Assembly: GCA_007570905.1 (NCBI GenBank)
Contig: RKSI01000009.1
Coordinates: forward strand, 1-5,021
DNA: 5,021 bases
Reading direction: 5' to 3'
DNA from: Gammaproteobacteria bacterium
Lineage (GTDB): Bacteria; Pseudomonadota; Gammaproteobacteria; Poriferisulfidales; Oxydemutatoraceae
Part shown: one piece after another, positions 1 through 5,001 of the stretch
How positions within the stretch are numbered: the first letter of the stretch is position 1
Layout of the letters: the number at the start of each line of letters is the position of its first letter
Translations under genes and position numbers: made by a program
Notes under the pieces: model-generated
Told to the model about the DNA's origin: nothing
What the model saw: only the letters and a program-made list of their open reading frames with translations
Databases searched by the model: none

Positions 1-450
1 TATCGCAAGCGGCCCAAGCGCCGCGTGATTGGCGCGCCGAAGTTTTATTTCGCCGATGTCGGCCTCGTCAACCGCCTGGCCCGGCGCGGCAAACTGCTTG
101 CCGGGTCGGAGATGTACGGCAAGGCGTTTGAGAACTGGGTTTTTCACGAGTTGTCCGCTTTCCTCAGTTACCGCGAGTGCGATGTGGAGTTGTGCTACTG
201 GCGGCTTGCCAGCGGCATTGAGGTGGACTTCGTGCTCGGCGACATGGAAGCCGCCATTGAGGTCAAATCCACCGAACGCGTGCACAGCGGCCACCTGAAA
301 GGCTTGCGCAGTTTGCTTGCCGACTATCCGCGCACCAAACGCCGCATAGTCGTCTGCCGCGAACCCCGCGCACGCAAAACAAGCGACGGCATTGAGATTA
401 TGCCGGCGAAGGCGTTTGTCAGGATGCTCTGGGGCGGGGAGATTGTTTGA
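1..450 (+). CDS. C-terminal part of a DUF4143 ATP-binding protein (5' end outside the window)
   Basis: The reading frame is open from base 1 and ends at TGA 448-450, giving 149 visible residues, so the start lies outside the window. The in-frame GTG at 25 is probably internal. Family members are AAA+ ATPases with an N-terminal P-loop domain, missing here, and a C-terminal DUF4143 domain that often has a nuclease-like PD-(D/E)XK fold. Visible DUF4143 hallmarks are PKFYFADVGLVNRL (residues 13-26), GKAFENWVFHEL (40-51), YWRLASGIEVDFVL (66-79) and AAIEVKS (84-90). D76, E87 and K89 resemble a D...ExK arrangement. The cellular role of the family is poorly defined; members are common in accessory regions and some have been discussed with toxin-antitoxin or defence loci. 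A 134-nt spacer separates it from the next gene, so it is probably not in the methyltransferase operon. The family call is confident; the function is not known. Confidence 0.85.
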   Translation, partial: YRKRPKRRVIGAPKFYFADVGLVNRLARRGKLLAGSEMYGKAFENWVFHELSAFLSYRECDVELCYWRLASGIEVDFVLGDMEAAIEVKSTERVHSGHLKGLRSLLADYPRTKRRIVVCREPRARKTSDGIEIMPAKAFVRMLWGGEIV

Positions 451-558
451 TTTCAGGTTTGCACCATCGCCACACAAACCGGACAACCGCTCATCCCCCA
501 AAAACCGCAGAAACTTCAACCCACAACACCGGCAATAGAAATCCAGGAAACCGCAGGA

Positions 559-577
559 TATAATGACCGGCCAGAGG
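559..577 (+). promoter_or_regulatory. Probable -10 box and ribosome binding site of the restriction-modification operon
   Basis: A perfect TATAAT lies at 559-564, and a purine-rich AGAGG at 573-577 sits 7 bases before the ATG at 585. No good TTGACA-like -35 is seen 16-18 bases upstream (around 535-541), so the promoter may be weak or need an activator. The predicted transcript start, about 570-573, would leave a very short leader that just includes the AGAGG. The AGAGG spacing favours ATG 585 over the GTG at 582. The rest of the 451-581 spacer shows only a 9-base direct repeat, AAACCGCAG, at 502-510 and 548-556, the second copy running up to the -10 box. Confidence 0.5.
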
Positions 578-584
578 CGGTGTG

Positions 585-1451
585 ATGGCAAGTGTGGCCG
601 AAGCAGTAAAGATTCATTCCGAACCAAAGGCGGCAAACGGCATCCGCCAGGGGGACTGCCTGTCTTTGTTGCAGTCTCTGGACGACGAGTCCGTTGACTT
701 GACCGTTTTCTCGCCACCCTACGACAGCATCAGGGACTACAACGGAGAGTGGGCGGTTGATCTTTCCCTGCTCGGCAGCCGTTTGTTCCGCGTGACAAAA
801 CAAGGCGGCATTTGCGCCGTTGTCATCGGCGATGGCACAAAAGATTTCGCCAAATCCCTGACAACATTCAGTCTCGCGGTGGACTGGTGCCGGGAGGCCG
901 GGTGGAGGCTGTTTGAGTGCTGCATTTACCGGCGCGACGGCAACCCCGGCGCATGGTGGAGCCGGCGCTTCAGGGTGGACCACGAGTACATCCTGCTGTT
1001 TCTCAAGGGCAAAAAGCCGGAAAAATTCGACAAAACGCCGCTGATGGTGCCGAGCAAACACGCGGGGAAAATTTACACGGGCACCGACCGCCTGACGAGC
1101 GGCGGCTTCAAGAGAATCAAGCCGAAACCCGTCAACGCGATGAAATGCAGGGGAACGATATGGCGCTATGCGACAAGCAACACGGAAAGCAACAAACTCA
1201 AGTTGCAGCACCCCGCGACTTTCCCGGACAAACTCGCGGAGGATTTAATCCTGTGTTTTTCCGACGCCGGCGATCTGGTTCTCGACCCGATGTGCGGCAG
1301 CGGCACCACCTGCGTGATGGCGGCGAAAAACGGCAGGGAATATATCGGCATGGACATCTCGCCGGAATACTGCGCGATTGCCGGCGAGAGACTGGCAAAA
1401 GAATTGTCGCAGCCCGCCCTTTCCCTTTCAGCGGCGCCCGGCGGCGGATGA
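585..1451 (+). CDS. Type II DNA amino-methyltransferase (N4-cytosine or N6-adenine), beta motif order
   Basis: This enzyme transfers a methyl group from S-adenosylmethionine to the exocyclic amino group of a base in its target site, protecting host DNA from the partner nuclease. It has 288 residues from ATG 585 (289 if GTG 582 is used); residues below count from the GTG. Motif IV, SPPY, is at 44-47 in the context FSPPYDSIRDY. The AdoMet-binding motif I, DPMCGSGTT, is at 235-243, and GMDISPEY (256-263) follows as motif II. HPATFPDKLAEDLI (210-223) matches the region just before motif I in this family. The order catalytic motif, then AdoMet motif is the beta class. SPPY fits N4-cytosine enzymes but also some N6-adenine ones, so the base cannot be decided. 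The length is normal. The tail after about 275 is a low-complexity Ala/Ser/Pro/Gly extension. The gene overlaps the next by ATGA, placing methylase before nuclease in one transcript. Confidence 0.9.
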   Translation: MASVAEAVKIHSEPKAANGIRQGDCLSLLQSLDDESVDLTVFSPPYDSIRDYNGEWAVDLSLLGSRLFRVTKQGGICAVVIGDGTKDFAKSLTTFSLAVDWCREAGWRLFECCIYRRDGNPGAWWSRRFRVDHEYILLFLKGKKPEKFDKTPLMVPSKHAGKIYTGTDRLTSGGFKRIKPKPVNAMKCRGTIWRYATSNTESNKLKLQHPATFPDKLAEDLILCFSDAGDLVLDPMCGSGTTCVMAAKNGREYIGMDISPEYCAIAGERLAKELSQPALSLSAAPGGG

Positions 1452-2107
1452 GCACGGCGCGCGCCCTGTCCGGGGATGTGGCTCACATTTGCGCGGCGCT
1501 GAAGTCTCTTCCGGCTGCCTGGGACGGGAAGGAGGCCATCTTGAAGTTGAAGGAGCTGGACTATCAATGGCGGCAAATGGAGTGGATAGGCTGGTATTTC
1601 GAGGTGCTTTGCCTTGAGCAGTTGAAGCGGAACACTTTCGAGGTTCCGGGCAAACAATACGGCAATGTGGCTTTCGATTGTTCCAGGACGGTCAACTGGG
1701 ATATAAAAGCCAGCGCAATCAAATCCCACAGTCACCATGCGATATTGAACGACATCGAGGCGACCGAACAAAGCATCCGGGAGAACGGCGCACACGGCCT
1801 GATTCTTGCGCTCGTCGATGTGGAATACAACGACGCGGACAGGTCTTTTCAGGAATGGCACACCGCCCTGAAGGGCGGCTTGTCGGACTACGAGAAGAAA
1901 AGAATCGCAAGAAACGCGGTATCGCGCTACAGAAAACGCAAAGCCGACCTCAAACAAATCCTGATTCTTGCCGTCAACGACGCCAACAAGGGCGGGCTGG
2001 AGATATACGCACAGGGGAGAAATGCGGACGGCAGCCCGAGAAACCCGAAATACATGCTGAATGTTGAAAAAGCCGACGAGTTTGAAGTCGGGCGCATTTA
2101 CTTCTGA
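1448..2107 (+). CDS. Probable type II restriction endonuclease paired with the methyltransferase
   Basis: The protein has 219 residues and starts at ATG 1448, inside the ATGA that ends the methyltransferase gene. The frame is open further upstream (to 917), but that part lies within the methyltransferase and is not expected to be translated. I do not recognise a named family. The nuclease call rests on position directly after a stand-alone methyltransferase, a suitable size, and a plausible PD-(D/E)XK core: D77 in AFDCSRTVNWDIKAS, then D85-I86-K87 as the D-x-K pair. An upstream acidic helix, QMEWIGWYFEVL (43-54), carries E45 and E52. A hydrophobic strand, GLILALVDVEY (117-127), follows, consistent with the fold. 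The middle to C-terminal part is rich in Lys and Arg (149-169), fitting DNA binding. No controller (C) protein gene is visible; translational coupling behind the methylase may provide the timing. Its TGA (2105-2107) is also the first part of repeat copy A. Confidence 0.7.
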   Translation: MSTARALSGDVAHICAALKSLPAAWDGKEAILKLKELDYQWRQMEWIGWYFEVLCLEQLKRNTFEVPGKQYGNVAFDCSRTVNWDIKASAIKSHSHHAILNDIEATEQSIRENGAHGLILALVDVEYNDADRSFQEWHTALKGGLSDYEKKRIARNAVSRYRKRKADLKQILILAVNDANKGGLEIYAQGRNADGSPRNPKYMLNVEKADEFEVGRIYF

Positions 2108-2152
2108 CGGGTCTTATTCAGGCGCCGGGGTGTTTGCAGCTGCCTGACCTTG
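2104..2152 (+). repeat. Post-stop repeat copy A, single and truncated
   Basis: CTGACGGGTCTTATT (2104-2118) is identical to 3855-3869, and the TGA in it is the endonuclease stop codon. The match continues with AGGCGCCGGGGTG, identical to copy D (4193-4205), and then AGCTGCCTGA, close to copies B and D. Similarity fades after about 2152. The AT-rich core found in B, C and D is not recognisable here, apart from a GGATAATT at 2186-2193 that could be a displaced remnant or chance. GGCGC (2121-2125) can pair with GC-T-GCC (2139-2144) as in B and D, but the inner stem is not preserved. Confidence 0.75.
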
Positions 2153-2165
2153 AATCCGCGCCTTT

Positions 2166-2198
2166 TTGATTTTGTATTTTATGGGGGATAATTTATCC
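2166..2198 (+). promoter_or_regulatory. Possible promoter with an overlapping palindromic operator before the small-ORF/AlbA_2 unit
   Basis: GATAAT (2187-2192) could be a -10 box, with TTGATT (2166-2171) as a -35 at a short spacing of 15. The -10 lies inside a perfect 13-base inverted repeat, GGATAA-T-TTATCC (2186-2198), the sort of position where a repressor site would sit. The 111-nt spacer from 2108 to 2218 otherwise contains repeat copy A and an AT-rich stretch. The call is tentative: spacing is suboptimal and a palindrome of this size can occur by chance. Confidence 0.35.
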
Positions 2199-2218
2199 TG
2201 TTCCCTGAACTGTGAACA

Positions 2219-2449
2219 ATGTTTCTAATACCCCACGAACTCAAATCTCATTTCTTGCATTGCGCGGATACTTTGCACGGTTCCGCCGTGAATCGCACGG
2301 ACAGGAAAGGCCGTGTTCCGCCTCCTGTCAGCGAGGATATTCCGCCGCTGCCTGATGCAGTGGCGATGTTCAAGGCTGCGCTTTTGGGGGCGCGGGCCGT
2401 CAAAGAGCATTTGCACACTGTGCTGAATAAAGGAGACTGGCCGGTATGA
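2219..2449 (+). CDS. Small hypothetical protein coupled to the AlbA_2-domain gene
   Basis: This ORF encodes 76 residues and I do not recognise its family. The N-terminal part is His-rich and polar (HELKSHFLHCADTLHG, residues 6-21). The middle is proline-rich (PPPVSEDIPPLP, 34-45), and the C-terminal part looks like a continuous amphipathic helix (DAVAMFKAALLGARAVKEHL, 46-65). There is no signal peptide or membrane segment. The main support for a real gene is its end: TGA 2447-2449 overlaps the next start codon as ATGA, the usual sign of translational coupling, and the downstream ribosome binding site lies within its last codons. Weak points are the lack of a clear Shine-Dalgarno before ATG 2219 and the short length. 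An in-frame GTG at 2288 is an alternative start. It could be a partner, inhibitor or antitoxin-like regulator of the larger protein; this is inference from position alone. Confidence 0.5.
   Translation: MFLIPHELKSHFLHCADTLHGSAVNRTDRKGRVPPPVSEDIPPLPDAVAMFKAALLGARAVKEHLHTVLNKGDWPV
2430..2436 (+). promoter_or_regulatory. Strong ribosome binding site for the AlbA_2-domain gene
   Basis: AAGGAGA ends 9 bases before ATG 2446. It is the best Shine-Dalgarno in the window and fixes the start of the large gene at 2446. It lies inside the coding end of the small ORF, so the large protein can be initiated both independently and by coupling. Confidence 0.75.
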
Positions 2450-3858
2450 CTACGACATCTGGACAGATTGATATCTGGCGGGCAACTGCATCCGAGCACG
2501 AACGTCTTGAGTTCAAGGAAGCCAGGAAGCAATTCGACACCAAAAAATTGCTCAAGTATTGCGTTGCCATTGCGAATGAGGGTGGCGGACACTTGCTTTT
2601 GGGCATCGCTGATGCGCCGCCACGCGCCGTAGTCGGAACAAGTGCTTTTAACAACTTGACAGACATAGCCGAGAAAATTTTTGAGGCTGCTGATTTTCGG
2701 GTCAATATCGAAGAAGTCAGGCATCCGGATGGCCGGGTGCTCGTTTTTCATGTGCCTTCTCGGCCACGCGGGACCGTTTACCACTACAAGGGCCAATATC
2801 TTATGCGGTCGGGCGAGCGCCTTGTTCCAATGAGCGAGGACAAACTGCGGATGATTTTTGCCGAAGGCGATTCTGATTGGCTGGAGCAACCAGCTGTGGA
2901 AAATAAAGAAGCCCCGGAAGTCATCAAACTTCTTGACACACAAACTTTCTTTGACCTTCTCGGCTTGCCTTACCCGGGGAATCGTGAAAGTGTCCTGGAG
3001 AAGTTGGTACAAGAGCGACTGCTTGAGAAGAGCGATAGAGGCTACACCATTCCTCGCCTGAGTGCCGTTCTTCTGGGGAAGGATTTGACGGACTTCACAC
3101 CTGATATTTCCAGAAAAGCCCCGCGTGTTGTGGTCTATTCAGGCACATCCAAAACAGAGACAAAGCTGGATCAATCAGGGACCGAAGGTTACGCGGCAGG
3201 ATTCCAGAGGCTGGTGGAATTCGTCATGAGTCAACTTCCTCAAAACGAGGTAATTGAGAACACCTTGCGAAGGGAGATAAAGCTCGTTCCCGAAATCACA
3301 ATCCGGGAACTAATCGCTAATGCGCTTGTTCATCAAGACTTCGCAGTTCCCGGCATGTCTGTAATGATTGAGATTTATTCTAATCGTGTGGAGATATCCA
3401 ACCCCGGAGAACCGATAGTCCCTGTGGAGCGATTCATTGACGGGTATCAGTCTCGCAATGAGCGTCTTACAGATCTCATGCGCCGTTTTTCTATTTGCGA
3501 GGAGAAGAGCAGCGGTATTGACCAGGTAATCAAGGCTGTGGAAGCGTATCAATTGCCCGCCCCTGATTTTCGATCGAATCTTCAGAGAACAGAAGTTGTA
3601 TTGTTTGGACACAGCCCTTTTGACAAAATGAATCGCAACGCCCGTGTCCGTGCTTGTTATCAGCACTGTGCATTGCAATGGGTGTCGAATGAACCGATGA
3701 CGAATCGCTCGCTGCGAGGAAGATTCCAGTTGCCCAAGAGCAGGTCTGAGACCATCTCACGTACCATTCGGGATACTATAAAAGCGGGGAAAATCAAGCC
3801 ATCTGACTTGGGGGAGAAATCACGGAGATATCGGAGTTATGTCCCATTCTGGGCCTGA
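2446..3858 (+). CDS. ATP-binding protein with Schlafen-type AlbA_2 domain, GHKL-like ATPase domain and winged helix
   Basis: The protein has 470 residues and belongs to the COG2865-like group of predicted regulators. An AlbA_2 (Schlafen) domain spans about 16-133, with HERLEFKEA at 18-26 and CVAIANEGGGHLLLGIAD at 39-56. A GHKL/HATPase_c_4-like domain spans about 277-385, with RELIANALVHQDF (287-299) as the N-box, VEISNPGEP (315-323) as the G-box equivalent, and RNERLTDLMRRF...EKSSGIDQVI (337-362) as the family's closing motif. The last 65 residues (SLRGRFQLPKSRSETISRTI, 422-441) look like a winged helix-turn-helix. AlbA_2 domains bind nucleic acid, and in mammalian Schlafens are part of an RNase region. 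The bacterial proteins are annotated as transcriptional regulators with little experimental support, and some lie in defence islands. The start is set by AAGGAGA at 2430-2436. By eye, GC is lower than in pyrF and the DUF4143 gene, consistent with separate acquisition. The stop codon forms the first bases of repeat copy B. Domain calls are good; the biological role is open. Confidence 0.9.
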   Translation: MTTTSGQIDIWRATASEHERLEFKEARKQFDTKKLLKYCVAIANEGGGHLLLGIADAPPRAVVGTSAFNNLTDIAEKIFEAADFRVNIEEVRHPDGRVLVFHVPSRPRGTVYHYKGQYLMRSGERLVPMSEDKLRMIFAEGDSDWLEQPAVENKEAPEVIKLLDTQTFFDLLGLPYPGNRESVLEKLVQERLLEKSDRGYTIPRLSAVLLGKDLTDFTPDISRKAPRVVVYSGTSKTETKLDQSGTEGYAAGFQRLVEFVMSQLPQNEVIENTLRREIKLVPEITIRELIANALVHQDFAVPGMSVMIEIYSNRVEISNPGEPIVPVERFIDGYQSRNERLTDLMRRFSICEEKSSGIDQVIKAVEAYQLPAPDFRSNLQRTEVVLFGHSPFDKMNRNARVRACYQHCALQWVSNEPMTNRSLRGRFQLPKSRSETISRTIRDTIKAGKIKPSDLGEKSRRYRSYVPFWA

Positions 3859-4014
3859 CGGGTCTTATTTAGGCGCTGGGTAATCCCAAGCTGCCAGATT
3901 ATCAATAATTACTGATATATCAATAACTTGCTTATTTAGGCCTAAAACTGCGGAATCGAGTTTTCTCACCATGTCAGAGATTTTGGGCCGTCAAAGTTGC
4001 ATCATTATTCGGCT
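3855..4014 (+). repeat. Tandem repeat unit B (160 nt)
   Basis: The unit begins at CTGACGGG, whose TGA is the AlbA_2 gene stop codon. Its parts are as follows. Block 1, CGGGTCTTATTTAGGCGC.. (3859-3880), is identical to 4019-4040 in unit C. A variable stretch covers 3881-3904. Block 2 (3905-3948), 44 bases identical to 4065-4108, contains the palindromes TGATATATCA (3913-3922) and TTTAGGCCTAAA (3935-3946). AAAAC (3944-3948) is followed after 11 variable bases by GTTTT (3960-3964). TCAGAG (3974-3979) can pair with CTCTGG (4013-4018) at the junction with unit C, with one G-T pair. GGCGCTGGG (3872-3880) folds with CCCAAGCTGCC (3885-3895) into a hairpin with two single-base bulges. No ORF or T-run terminator is seen. 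Confidence 0.85.
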
Positions 4015-4176
4015 CTGGCGGGTCTTATTTAGGCGCTGGGGTTTCCGAATCTGTATGAACAGGGATAATTACTGATATATCAATAACTTGCTTATTTAGG
4101 CCTAAAACCTTGGGACCACCGTTTTCTCGTCCGTATCAGAGATTTCTGGTTGCCAGATTTTCGCCATTGCCCGACT
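4015..4176 (+). repeat. Tandem repeat unit C (162 nt)
   Basis: It has the same architecture as unit B: CTGGCGGGTCTTATTTAGG at the start, the 44-base identical core at 4065-4108, and AAAAC (4104-4108) with GTTTT (4121-4125) after 12 variable bases. TCAGAG (4136-4141) pairs perfectly with CTCTGA (4175-4180) across the unit end. Differences from B cluster in 4041-4064 and 4109-4120. The block 1 hairpin of B and D is not preserved here; a small CTGT-ATGA-ACAG hairpin lies in the variable stretch instead. A short stem, TCTGG-TTG-CCAGA (4145-4157), is private to this unit. The motif CTTATTTAGGC occurs twice per unit, 67 bases apart (4024 and 4091), as it does in unit B (3864 and 3931). Confidence 0.85.
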
Positions 4177-4277
4177 CTGACAGGCCTTATTTAGGCGCCG
4201 GGGTGCCCGAAGCCGCCTGATTTGGTATAATTCCTTGTATATCAATAACTTGCTTATTTTGGTCTAAAACCTGTTTT
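4177..4277 (+). repeat. Tandem repeat unit D, partial, running into the pyrF start
   Basis: The unit starts with CTGACAGGCCTTATTTAGG and keeps ATCAATAACTTGCTTATTT (4241-4259), shared exactly with B and C. Point changes break both palindromes (TGTATATCAA and TTTTGGTCTAAA). AAAAC (4266-4270) and GTTTT (4273-4277) are separated by only 2 bases, as if about 10 bases had been lost. Hairpin GGC-GC-CGGG (4194-4202), loop GTG, CCCG-AA-GC-C-GCC (4206-4217) has the same layout as in B. The CTTATTT motifs at 4186 and 4253 keep the 67-base spacing. The whole 3859-4281 interval is non-coding and filled by units B to D. Confidence 0.8.
4226..4231 (+). promoter_or_regulatory. Probable -10 box of pyrF inside repeat unit D
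   Basis: TATAAT at 4226-4231 is perfect and lies 50 bases before the pyrF ATG. The equivalent positions are AATAAT in unit B (3904-3909) and GATAAT in unit C (4064-4069), so D has the best match. No consensus -35 is present at 4202-4208, where the repeat hairpin sits instead. Transcription from here would give a leader of roughly 40 bases made mostly of the conserved repeat core. Confidence 0.45.
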
Positions 4278-4281
4278 GCCT

Positions 4282-5001
4282 ATGGCCTCCCGAAAAGCCG
4301 CTGAAAACCCCACCCCCCCCTCCGAGCGCCTGATTTTTGCGCTGGATGTGCCGGATGCGCCTGTTGCGCGCGAGTTAATCGCCGCTCTCGGCGACTCGGT
4401 GTCGTTCTACAAACTCGGGCTTGAGTTGTTCATGAGTGACGGTTATTTCCCGCTGCTGCACGGCCTGCTTGTCGCCGGCAAGAAGGTGTTTGTGGATTTG
4501 AAATTCTTTGATGTTCCGCGCACTGTCGGCGCGGCGGTGCGGCGGCTGGGCGGGCACGGCGCGTGTTTTGTGTCGGTGCACGGCAACGACGGCATGTTGA
4601 AGGCGGCGGCGCGGGAGAAGGGGCGGCAGAAAATCCTCGCCGTCACCGCGCTCACCAGCCTTGACAGCGGCGACCTGCGCGACCTCGGCTTCCGGTGCGA
4701 AGTCGGCGATCTGGTGTTGTCGCGCGCCCGCCGCGCGCTGGAGGCCGGCTGCGACGGCGTCGTCGCGTCGGGGCTTGAGGCGCGGGCGCTGCGGCAATCG
4801 CTGGGGCGGGAGTTGCTCGTCGTCGTGCCGGGCATCCGCCCGTTGGACAACGACGACGACCAGAAGCGCACGGTCAATGTTGAACAGGCCTTCCGCCACG
4901 GCGCCGACTACATCGTCGTCGGCAGGCCCATCCGCGAGGCCGCCGACCCGCGCGCCGCGGCCCAGGACATCCAGCGCCGGATTGCGGCGCTGTTCGCCTG
5001 A
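4282..5001 (+). CDS. pyrF: Orotidine 5'-phosphate decarboxylase
   Basis: This enzyme decarboxylates OMP to UMP, the last step of pyrimidine synthesis, in the cytoplasm as a TIM-barrel dimer. It has 239 residues from ATG 4282, typical of the short bacterial form. Visible motifs are FALDVP (19-24), FYKLG (42-46), the catalytic D72-x-K74-x-x-D77 in VDLKFFDVPRTV (71-82), SVHGNDGMLKAA (98-109), ILAVTALTSLD (118-128), GCDGVVASG (156-164), VVPGIRP (181-187), DQKR (193-196) and YIVVGRPI (210-217). All core catalytic residues are intact. Oddly, the usual H before the second Asp of DLKxHD is F76, and the usual N of IPNT is R80. No Shine-Dalgarno is visible before ATG 4282, and a TTG at 4276 is also in frame. 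The first 14 residues are a Pro-rich extension encoded partly by eight C in a row (4313-4320). The gene is GC-rich compared with the upstream accessory genes and probably native to the chromosome. Confidence 0.95.
   Translation: MASRKAAENPTPPSERLIFALDVPDAPVARELIAALGDSVSFYKLGLELFMSDGYFPLLHGLLVAGKKVFVDLKFFDVPRTVGAAVRRLGGHGACFVSVHGNDGMLKAAAREKGRQKILAVTALTSLDSGDLRDLGFRCEVGDLVLSRARRALEAGCDGVVASGLEARALRQSLGRELLVVVPGIRPLDNDDDQKRTVNVEQAFRHGADYIVVGRPIREAADPRAAAQDIQRRIAALFA

Noticed and set aside
516..1211. 231-aa minus-strand reading frame
   Set aside because: It is antisense to the well-supported methyltransferase and has no recognisable motif.
917..1447. N-terminal extension of the endonuclease frame
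   Set aside because: This part is another frame of the methyltransferase gene and shows Arg/Gln-rich shadow composition. The ATGA overlap at 1448 is the natural start.
2104..2220. Integron attC site after the endonuclease stop codon
   Set aside because: The position right after a stop codon fits, but no GTTRRRY and RYYYAAC pair in the right arrangement is found in copy A or in the tandem units, and no integrase gene is visible.
2248..3012. 254-aa reading frame on the minus strand
   Set aside because: It lies antisense to the small ORF and the AlbA_2 domain, has no recognisable domain, and the plus-strand frame shows clear family motifs.
3872..3910. Rho-independent terminator after the AlbA_2 gene
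   Set aside because: The hairpin at 3872-3895 is plausible but is followed by mixed A/T sequence without a T run, and its conservation in unit D upstream of pyrF argues for another role.
3855..4277. CRISPR array
   Set aside because: The repeat period is 160-162 with conserved blocks across most of the unit. CRISPR arrays have short repeats with unique spacers of about 30 bases, and no cas gene is present.
2104..4277. Insertion sequence or transposon ends
   Set aside because: The copies are in direct, not inverted, orientation. No transposase is encoded between them and no target-site duplication is recognisable.
4375..4899. Minus-strand reading frames of 174 and 144 aa
   Set aside because: They are shadows of the GC-rich pyrF gene, with His/Arg/Ser-rich content typical of antisense frames.
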